Below are positions 1 to 5,324 of a stretch of DNA of 5,732 nt, piece by piece. The first letter of the stretch is position 1; each line of letters begins with the position of its first letter. This stretch comes from SAR116 cluster bacterium (GTDB lineage: Bacteria; Pseudomonadota; Alphaproteobacteria; Puniceispirillales; GCA-002684695), in NCBI GenBank assembly GCA_002684695.1, contig NYVQ01000060.1:2349-8080 (forward strand), written 5' to 3'. Position numbers and translations under genes: made by a program. The notes beneath the pieces were generated by a model. The model saw only the letters and a program-made list of their open reading frames with translations, was not told the origin of the DNA and searched no databases.

Positions 1-1
1 T

Positions 2-1144
2 GAGTTAGAAGATATTCACATGAATATTGAGCATCGACTCAAGGAAATTATTGGAGATGCAGCTGGAAAGTTACATACAGCCAGATCAAGAAATGATCAG
101 GTTGCGACAGATCTTAGGATTTGGACAAGGAACTCTATTAGTATTTTAAATAGGCACTTACAGCAACTTCAAGAAAAATTAATATTTTTAGCTGAAAAGA
201 ACTTCGATACAATTATGCCTGGGTTCACTCATCTACAAATTGCCCAACCAGTAACTTTTGGTCATTACTTACTAGCTTACGTTGAGATGTTTGGTAGAGA
301 TCGCTCAAGGTTTTTAGACTGTCTTAATAGAGTTAACGTTAACCCTCTTGGTTCTGCAGCGCTTGCTGGAACCGCTTTCCCGATTGATAGAAATTTTACT
401 ACAAAAGAATTAAATTTTTTATCTAAATCCAACAATTCAATTGATGCTGTTTCTGATAGAGATTTTGTTCTTGAGTTTTTATCAATTTCATCTATTACAT
501 CAGTCCATTTAAGTAGAATTTGCGAGGAAATAGTAATATGGTCTTCTGATCAGTTTGATTTTATAAAATTGTCAGATGCATTCACAACTGGATCCTCTAT
601 AATGCCACAAAAAAGAAACCCAGATGCTGCAGAGCTTATTAGAGGTAAGTCAGGGAGGATAATTGGATCATTAATGTCAATCTTGACTGTTTTAAAAGGA
701 CTGCCACTTGCTTACAGCAAAGACCTACAGGAAGATAAAGAAGCAATATTTGATAGTTATGATACTCTTCATTTGTCTCTGCAAGCTTGTACAGAAATGA
801 TTTCAGACCTTAAAGTAAATAAAGTAAAAATGTTATCATCAGCAAACCTTGGTTTCATATGCGCAACTGACTTAGCCGATTGGTTAGTAATGGAACTTGA
901 TATACCTTTTAGACAAGCTCATGAAATATCAGGTAAAGCAGTGAAGTTTGCTGAAGAAAATAACTGTTCATTAAACGAACTACCTCTGGAATTATATAAA
1001 AAAATAGATAAAAGAATTAATAAAAATGTTTACAATGTACTAAGTATAGAGAACTCTGTTAAAAATAAAATTTCTTATGGAGGAACTGCACCAAAAGAGG
1101 TTTTGAAACAGATTAAAAATGCAAAGAAAAGGTTTTTGAATTGA
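2..1144 (+). CDS. argH: Argininosuccinate lyase, 5' end cut by the window edge
   Basis: Cleaves argininosuccinate to arginine and fumarate in the cytoplasm, the last step of arginine synthesis. About 380 codons are present. The frame is open to the window edge and reads ELEDIH before the first internal Met at base 20. EDIH is a conserved interior ArgH motif, so that Met is not the start; about 80 N-terminal residues are missing compared with the usual ~460. Visible motifs are HTARSRNDQVATD (bases about 74-112), PGFTHLQIAQP with the conserved Thr-His pair (bases about 218-250), and the fumarase/aspartase-superfamily signature GSSIMPQKRNP (bases 590-622), whose flexible loop carries the catalytic serine. 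The C-terminal end, with YGGTAP, is intact. The stop lies 3 nt before the next gene, so it is first or early in an operon with the lipoprotein and lysA. Identification is very secure. Confidence 0.97.
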   Translation, partial: ELEDIHMNIEHRLKEIIGDAAGKLHTARSRNDQVATDLRIWTRNSISILNRHLQQLQEKLIFLAEKNFDTIMPGFTHLQIAQPVTFGHYLLAYVEMFGRDRSRFLDCLNRVNVNPLGSAALAGTAFPIDRNFTTKELNFLSKSNNSIDAVSDRDFVLEFLSISSITSVHLSRICEEIVIWSSDQFDFIKLSDAFTTGSSIMPQKRNPDAAELIRGKSGRIIGSLMSILTVLKGLPLAYSKDLQEDKEAIFDSYDTLHLSLQACTEMISDLKVNKVKMLSSANLGFICATDLADWLVMELDIPFRQAHEISGKAVKFAEENNCSLNELPLELYKKIDKRINKNVYNVLSIENSVKNKISYGGTAPKEVLKQIKNAKKRFLN

Positions 1145-1147
1145 AAT

Positions 1148-1273
1148 ATGAAAAAGTACTTATATAAATTCTTAATTTTTAATTTCAGCTTGCTACTGTT
1201 TTTTGGTACAGTTGCATGCGGTAAAAAGTCTAAGCCAGTACCTGAAGATCAAATATCAAGTGATGTTTCTTAA
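1148..1273 (+). CDS. Small LptM-like (YifL-type) lipoprotein, 41 aa
   Basis: This short gene begins with ATG 3 nt after the argH stop and ends in a TAA that shares its last A with the lysA ATG (TAATG). The product has a positive start (MKKYLYK), a hydrophobic stretch at residues 8-22, and a lipobox-like TVAC with Cys24, followed by CGKKSKPVPE and a short polar tail. That layout is a lipoprotein signal peptide plus a mature part of 18 residues. Asp is not at mature position +2 (it is Gly), so outer-membrane sorting is plausible. In Proteobacteria a small lipoprotein of the LptM/YifL family (typical start CGxKGPL) is often encoded just before lysA or dapF; E. coli LptM helps assembly of the LPS translocon LptDE. 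Position and CGxK agree, but the GPL of the family motif is missing (SKP instead), and -3 of the lipobox is Thr. The family call is inference; that it is a real gene is well supported by spacing and signal. Confidence 0.8.
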   Translation: MKKYLYKFLIFNFSLLLFFGTVACGKKSKPVPEDQISSDVS

Positions 1274-2529
1274 TGAATTTCAGAGGATTTAAATATAACT
1301 CAAAAGGTAAACTTTGTTGTGAGCACGTTGAATTAAATGAAGTTGCAGAGAGTTATGGCACACCACTATACGTATATTCAGGAGAGAGTATTGAGGAAGC
1401 CTACAATGACTTAAATCATTCTTTATCTTCAACTAGTACAGACATTAACTTTGCACTTAAAGCAAATTCAACCATTGGGATTTTATCATTATTATCTAAC
1501 CTTGGTGCAGGAGCTGATATTGTTTCTGGGGGGGAACTCAAAAGAGCTCTTCACGCCAATATTCATCCGTCAAAAATTGTTTTTTCTGGAGTAGGGAAAA
1601 CAACTGAAGAAATAAAGTTAGCAATAAATAACGATATTAAACAAATTAATGCTGAATCTTATTCAGAAATAGACAATATCATTAACATTGCTAAAAGTTT
1701 AAGAAAAGTTGCGCCAGTTGCTATCCGAGTCAATCCAAATATAAGAGTTAAAACCCATGAAAAAATTGCTACTGGTTCCAATGACACAAAATTTGGATTG
1801 CCTATAGATGAAGCAGTAAAATTGTATAAGAAAATCTCTAATGAAAAATTTATAAATACCATGGGTATTGCTATTCACATAGGCAGCCAGATTTTTGATA
1901 TGAAAGAATTTAAACTTGCGTATGAAAATATTTTGTCAACAGCTAACTTATTAAGAGAAGAAGGACTAAGTGTGCCAAACCTTGATTTAGGTGGTGGATT
2001 AGGGGTTAATTACCAGAATGCATTGATTAACTTTAAAGAATATGGAAGAACAATAAAAGACGTTTTTAAAAATTATGACTATAATTTATCAGTAGAGCCA
2101 GGAAGATCATTAGTTGCTAATTCAGGCATATTAATAACAAAAATTATTTATTTGAAGAAAACAGAAAGTAAAAACTTTTTAATTGTTGATGGTGCTATGA
2201 ATGATTTCATTAGACCCACATTGTACAATGCCAGCCACAATATAGAACCCCTATTAATGTCAAATGAAAAAAATCAGAAATATGATATTGTTGGTCCAAT
2301 TTGTGAAACTGGTGATTATTTTGCAAAAGATTTAGAATTAAACCCTCCAAAAGAAGGACAATATTTAGCTATATTTTCAACGGGAGCTTATGGATCAGTT
2401 ATGTCCTCTTCATATAACTCTAGGCCACCTGCAGGAGAAGTATTAGTTTACAAAGGGAAGATTCATCAACTTAGAAAACAAGAAAGTATAGACTTTCAGA
2501 TTCAAAATGAAATTTTACCAAGCTTCTAA
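1273..2529 (+). CDS. lysA: Diaminopimelate decarboxylase
   Basis: PLP enzyme that decarboxylates meso-diaminopimelate to L-lysine in the cytoplasm, the last step of lysine synthesis. The 418 residues are the usual length for the family. The fold-type III barrel begins after a short N-terminal strand segment (YGTPLYVYS, 28-36). The PLP-binding lysine is K63 in FALKANS. Other conserved motifs are GADIVSGGEL (80-89), HIGSQ (202-206), the phosphate-binding GGGLG (240-244), EPGRS (275-279), CETGD with the active-site Cys344 (344-348), and GAYGSVMSSSYNSRP (371-385). The ATG overlaps the stop of the lipoprotein gene by one base, suggesting translation by re-initiation, and no other upstream start is likely. 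The last 15 bases overlap the end of the convergent zinc-ribbon gene. No lysine riboswitch can precede it, because the upstream space is coding. Confidence 0.97.
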   Translation: MNFRGFKYNSKGKLCCEHVELNEVAESYGTPLYVYSGESIEEAYNDLNHSLSSTSTDINFALKANSTIGILSLLSNLGAGADIVSGGELKRALHANIHPSKIVFSGVGKTTEEIKLAINNDIKQINAESYSEIDNIINIAKSLRKVAPVAIRVNPNIRVKTHEKIATGSNDTKFGLPIDEAVKLYKKISNEKFINTMGIAIHIGSQIFDMKEFKLAYENILSTANLLREEGLSVPNLDLGGGLGVNYQNALINFKEYGRTIKDVFKNYDYNLSVEPGRSLVANSGILITKIIYLKKTESKNFLIVDGAMNDFIRPTLYNASHNIEPLLMSNEKNQKYDIVGPICETGDYFAKDLELNPPKEGQYLAIFSTGAYGSVMSSSYNSRPPAGEVLVYKGKIHQLRKQESIDFQIQNEILPSF

Positions 2530-3315
2530 TACTAATCTCTCATTAGTCATTATAGCTCTAAATTCGTTTATATTTTGATTTGAATTATTATCAAAGTCGA
2601 AAATTTCAGACCTAAAATGATTCAAAGATTTAGATCCTATAACTTGATTTTCTCCAAGCACTTTAAATACACTAATTATTTCATTATTATTGTATGCTGT
2701 GATTTCTATTTTAGGTGATAATTGTCGCAAAAAACTATTATTAATGATCTTTCCTTTAATGATTAATATATCATCATCTAATTCCGCAGAAAAATCATTT
2801 ATTTCTAGATTTTTTAAATTTGGATTAACTTCTACATTTACCAATTTATATATTTCTAAAGATTTTGGGAAATAAGCAATAATATAATTCCTATGATAAA
2901 AACCTATATAACCAAAAATACAAGTCGATAGAAAGATTCCAAAAAGGAACCATAAAATAACGTTTTGGAAGTTTTTCCTCTTTATCTTAATCTCATTCTT
3001 TTTTTGATTAAACTCAGATTCTCTATTAATTTCTTTTGAGATTAGAGTTTTATTTTCATCTGACTTTACGTTTTCTTTTAAAGGTTGCTTTAAAGGAATG
3101 TCTTTTGGCTTAGGAGAATCTAAAGTATTTTTTGAAAAGGATTTGTCTATTTCATAATTCTCAGATTTGCTGAAAACTTTTTTCTCTTCTATTAGATTTT
3201 CAGGATTTGCAACCCAAATATTCTTACAAACACCACAATTTACTTTTCTTCCTGAACCTATTGCAGTTCTTTGAACTCTAAAAACCGTATTACATTTTGG
3301 ACAGGCTAATAACAT
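2515..3315 (-). CDS. MJ0042-type zinc-ribbon membrane protein with DUF3426-like C-terminal domain
   Basis: Function not established. The 266 residues start with a zinc ribbon, CPKC (5-8) and CGVC (27-30), in the context CPKCNTVFRV...VNCGVCKNIW typical of the MJ0042 / zinc_ribbon_4/5 family. Residues about 41-115 are a charged K/E/S/N-rich linker without obvious fold. One membrane segment follows at about 119-140 (VILWFLFGIFLSTCIFGYIGF). The rest (about 168-266) looks like the extracytoplasmic beta-rich DUF3426 domain (DDILIIKGKIINNS, PKIEITAY). The predicted topology is zinc ribbon in the cytoplasm and C-terminal domain in the periplasm. In Alphaproteobacteria this gene is commonly divergent from ftsE-ftsX; here its divergent neighbour is the YdcF-like gene. 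The start is followed directly by the zinc ribbon, and no Shine-Dalgarno is visible in the A-rich bases before it. The tail overlaps lysA by 15 bp. Confidence 0.85.
   Translation of the reverse strand: MLLACPKCNTVFRVQRTAIGSGRKVNCGVCKNIWVANPENLIEEKKVFSKSENYEIDKSFSKNTLDSPKPKDIPLKQPLKENVKSDENKTLISKEINRESEFNQKKNEIKIKRKNFQNVILWFLFGIFLSTCIFGYIGFYHRNYIIAYFPKSLEIYKLVNVEVNPNLKNLEINDFSAELDDDILIIKGKIINNSFLRQLSPKIEITAYNNNEIISVFKVLGENQVIGSKSLNHFRSEIFDFDNNSNQNINEFRAIMTNERLVLEAW
2527..2552. repeat. Hairpin at the lysA stop codon, possible 3'-end or terminator element
   Basis: The bases just from the lysA TAA form a stem: ACTAAT (2531-2536) pairs with ATTAGT (2542-2547) around a 5-nt loop CTCTC, and TAAT (2527-2530) pairs with ATTA (2549-2552) across one bulged C (2548). 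This gives 10 pairs in total, but only A-T rich ones plus one G-C. No run of T follows directly on either strand, so it is not a classic intrinsic terminator. It lies inside the last codons of the convergent zinc-ribbon gene. It might protect or end the lysA transcript, or arise by chance in AT-rich DNA. Confidence 0.35.
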
Positions 3316-3453
3316 TTTTTTTAATATAAATTTAATTTTATAATTTATCTAAGATCTACCAATATTCAAGCAATTAAGTATCTAAATTCATAAAAACTCT
3401 TTTTAAATTTAGATATAACCATTAATGTAAATTAACACTTAAATTATACTCAT
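3316..3453. promoter_or_regulatory. Divergent AT-rich intergenic region, presumed to hold promoters for both flanking genes
   Basis: This 138-nt gap separates the starts of the zinc-ribbon gene (- strand) and the YdcF-like gene (+ strand), so it must carry or abut the promoters of both. On the + strand TATACT (3445-3450) is a good -10 match, with only a poor -35 (TTAATG, 3422-3427, 17-nt spacer). On the - strand TATAAA (complement of 3337-3342) is a possible -10. Neither start codon has a visible Shine-Dalgarno. The base composition makes chance matches to -10 boxes likely, so only the region as a whole is well supported, by gene orientation. Confidence 0.5.
3379..3415. repeat. Long imperfect inverted repeat between the divergent genes
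   Basis: The arms TATCTAAATT (3379-3388) and AATTTAGATA (3406-3415) are perfectly complementary over 10 bp. Inside them TAAAAA (3391-3396) pairs with TTTTTA (3400-3405) around a 3-nt loop CTC, leaving a 2-nt bulge CA (3389-3390) on one side. The total is 16 pairs. It could be a dyad operator for a regulator acting on the two divergent genes, or a cruciform/hairpin. AT-rich DNA produces such structures by chance more easily, so function is uncertain, though the dyad itself is plain. Confidence 0.5.
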
Positions 3454-4050
3454 ATGAATAAACTATTTATTTTATTTAAATTATTTTCTATTTGCCTCGG
3501 ACTAAATTTAATAACAGGATTAATATCATTTATAATTTTAATTAAAAATGATTTTAACAAAGAAAAATTCATATATCAAAATACTTCATCAATTGTTGTA
3601 GCAACAGGAGGTTCAAATAGGATTTTGAGAGGTGTTCAGCTGATTGAAGAAGATTTGAAAAGAAAAATGCTAATAACTGGAGTTGGAAAGGGTATAAGTA
3701 AAATTGATATTGCATCTGCCATTAATGCGAATAAAGTACAAACTGAAATTTTGGAATGTTGTGTTGATTTGGATTTATCTGCAACAAATACTCAAGGTAA
3801 TGCACATGAAGCTGGAATTTGGTTAAAGAAAAATAATTCTAGTAGTAGTTTTTTAGTAACTGCTAACTATCATATGCCAAGATTAATACTTGAGTTTAGC
3901 AGGCTAAATCCAAAGATTAACTTAAATATAGTACCAGTCAAACCAGACATGGACCCCATCAGTAATATATATTTACCAAATAACTTTTTGTTAATTTCCA
4001 AAGAATTCTTAAAGTTTATTTTAACTAAAGCAAAAGTTATATTAATTTAA
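3454..4050 (+). CDS. YdcF family (DUF218) membrane-anchored protein
   Basis: DUF218/YdcF proteins have a Rossmann-like fold; some members (SanA, ElyC) affect envelope integrity, but no reaction is established for this subgroup. The 198 residues begin with a hydrophobic anchor (about 5-30), followed by the domain: IVVATGGSNRI (47-57), LITGVGKG (73-80), ECCVDLDLSATNTQGNAHEA (101-120) and FLVTANYHMPRLILEF (133-148). The last two blocks match the conserved signatures CCVDLG...NT.GNA and VT..YHMPR of alphaproteobacterial YdcF proteins that sit after ftsX. A single N-terminal anchor suggests the domain lies outside the inner membrane. The chosen ATG keeps the whole anchor. No Shine-Dalgarno is present, and a TATACT box ends only 3 nt before it. 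ftsE and ftsX, its usual upstream neighbours, are not here. The stop is 12 nt from the convergent GST gene. Confidence 0.88.
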   Translation: MNKLFILFKLFSICLGLNLITGLISFIILIKNDFNKEKFIYQNTSSIVVATGGSNRILRGVQLIEEDLKRKMLITGVGKGISKIDIASAINANKVQTEILECCVDLDLSATNTQGNAHEAGIWLKKNNSSSSFLVTANYHMPRLILEFSRLNPKINLNIVPVKPDMDPISNIYLPNNFLLISKEFLKFILTKAKVILI

Positions 4051-4062
4051 TTTTTTCTATTA

Positions 4063-4731
4063 CTAAAAGTCTAAATTTTTGTAATGAATTGGAGGGTTTA
4101 CTCCATCTATAACATCTGAAAGAAGAGGCCTAAATGAAGGTCTTGACTTAATTTTAGCATACCATGCTCTAGCTTCTCCAAAACTAGACCACTCTAAATC
4201 ATTCATATAATCTATTACAGATAATTGAGCAGCAGCGGATAAATCTGCTATTGAAAATTGATCCCCTGCTAGCCATTTTCTATTTTCTGCAAGCCATTCA
4301 ATGTATGGTAGGTGAACTTTTATATTCTGAAGAGCTTTTCGAATAATTTCACTTGAAGGCTGCTGATCTCCAATAAAACGTTTAATTATACGGTTATTTA
4401 AAAGGGGAAAGGTGACTTCACGATAAAATTTATTTTCAAACCAATCAAATAATCTTCTGACCTCAGCTTTTTCTTTAAGATTACCAGGTATCAAATTTAT
4501 ACTGTTATCCAATTCCTCATAGTATTCAACTATAATTCTTGTGCCGCAGAGCACTGTATTTTCCTGGTCAATTAAAATTGGAACTTCACCAGAAGGATTA
4601 AGTTTCAAAAAAGTTTCGTTTCTTTCCCAAAAAATTTCTAATTGTGTAACAAAATCTAGTTTTTTTTCACCTAGATATAATCTGATCATCCTAGATGAAG
4701 GGGAAAGTGGATAGTGATGTAATACTCGCAT
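4063..4731 (-). CDS. Glutathione S-transferase family protein
   Basis: Soluble GST-fold protein of 222 residues; substrate unknown. The N-terminal thioredoxin-like domain (about 1-80) has HHYPLSPSSRMIRL (5-18), WERNETFLKLNPSGEVPILID (35-55) with the cis-proline P51, and the position where GSTs usually have an acidic residue plus Ser to hold the glutathione gamma-glutamyl group. Here those are Gly63-Thr64 (LCGTRII), which is unusual. The all-helical C-terminal domain (about 87-205) has WLAGDQFSIADLSAAA (153-168), with the N-capping S-x-x-D, and SRPSFRPLL (196-204). The ending HYKNLDF is typical of an alphaproteobacterial GST subfamily often encoded beside queG; no queG is in the window. The gene starts 15 nt after the GNAT stop on the same strand, so co-transcription is likely. 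No Shine-Dalgarno is evident. Confidence 0.9.
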   Translation of the reverse strand: MRVLHHYPLSPSSRMIRLYLGEKKLDFVTQLEIFWERNETFLKLNPSGEVPILIDQENTVLCGTRIIVEYYEELDNSINLIPGNLKEKAEVRRLFDWFENKFYREVTFPLLNNRIIKRFIGDQQPSSEIIRKALQNIKVHLPYIEWLAENRKWLAGDQFSIADLSAAAQLSVIDYMNDLEWSSFGEARAWYAKIKSRPSFRPLLSDVIDGVNPPIHYKNLDF

Positions 4732-4746
4732 AATTAATATATCTGT

Positions 4747-5256
4747 TCAGTTAGATGAAATAACATGCCAAGGCTTGTTTCCCATTTTATTTTCTATTCC
4801 TTCTTGGAAAAATATGATGTGAAGCCTTTTGGGGTCAATATAGCCTGGCAAAATTAGTTGTTCCACATCTATTTTTTTAAATCCAAATTTTGGATAGTAA
4901 TCAGCTTCCCCTGATACAAAACAAAATTTATATTTTCTACTTTGTGCTATTTTAATTGAATGGTTAATTAACATAGATCCAAGACCATATCCTTGCATAT
5001 CTTTACGAACTGCTAAGGGACCCAATAATAATCCCTTCACTAATCCAATTTTAATAAGCCAATATCTAATACAAGCGTATACATCAACATCTGTATTTTT
5101 AATTACAAAACAAAGTTCATTAATCTTTTTTCCAGTTCTTAAATGATAAATATTACGTTGGTCCCTATCTTTTCCAAAAACATTGTTATAAAGGCTTTCA
5201 ATAGATTTTAAATTATTTTTATTCTCAGAAAAAATTTGAAATTCATTTTTTTTCAT
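4747..5256 (-). CDS. GNAT family N-acetyltransferase (YhbS-like)
   Basis: Predicted to transfer an acetyl group from acetyl-CoA to an unknown small molecule or protein in the cytoplasm. The 169 residues form a single GNAT domain. Residues 77-97 hold motif A (LLGPLAVRKDMQGYGLGSMLI), with the acetyl-CoA pyrophosphate loop Q-x-x-G-x-G at 88-93. VSGEADYYPKFGF (114-126) matches the GD.xYYxrFGF block of YhbS-like (COG3153) acetyltransferases, and LPGYIDPKRL (136-145) fits the C-terminal LPG..DP.RL seen in alphaproteobacterial members. The ATG is preceded at 9 nt by GGAAA (complement of 5266-5270), a weak but well-spaced ribosome site. It lies 68 nt after gltD and 15 nt before the GST gene, all on one strand. 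Substrate cannot be judged from the sequence. Confidence 0.88.
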   Translation of the reverse strand: MKKNEFQIFSENKNNLKSIESLYNNVFGKDRDQRNIYHLRTGKKINELCFVIKNTDVDVYACIRYWLIKIGLVKGLLLGPLAVRKDMQGYGLGSMLINHSIKIAQSRKYKFCFVSGEADYYPKFGFKKIDVEQLILPGYIDPKRLHIIFFQEGIENKMGNKPWHVISSN

Positions 5257-5324
5257 TTAGATAATTTTCCAAACAAAATTTTATTTAGGCTCTAATTGAA
5301 TCTTTATAACAATTATTTAATAGT

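Noticed and set aside
20..22. ATG as the start of argH
   Set aside because: The frame is open upstream and encodes the conserved ELEDIH, so this Met is internal to the protein.
1659..1862. 67-codon open frame on the - strand within lysA
   Set aside because: It lies wholly inside the well-supported lysA gene, has no recognisable domain, and its composition reflects the antisense of lysA codons.
2690..2875. 61-codon open frame on the + strand within the zinc-ribbon gene
   Set aside because: It is antisense to the DUF3426-like domain, shows no motif or ribosome site, and is best explained as a shadow frame.
4051..4062. T run between the convergent YdcF and GST genes as an intrinsic terminator
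   Set aside because: No convincing stem precedes the T run on the + strand, and the spacer is only 12 nt.
5298..5302. GAATC as a CcrM (GANTC) methylation site regulating the GNAT gene
   Set aside because: A 5-bp site with one degenerate position occurs often by chance; one copy is no evidence of regulation.
5257..5324. Promoter for the GNAT gene (TTGTTA, complement of 5307-5312; TAAATA, complement of 5282-5287)
   Set aside because: The 19-nt spacer is long and the boxes are weak in AT-rich DNA. Read-through from gltD is equally possible.
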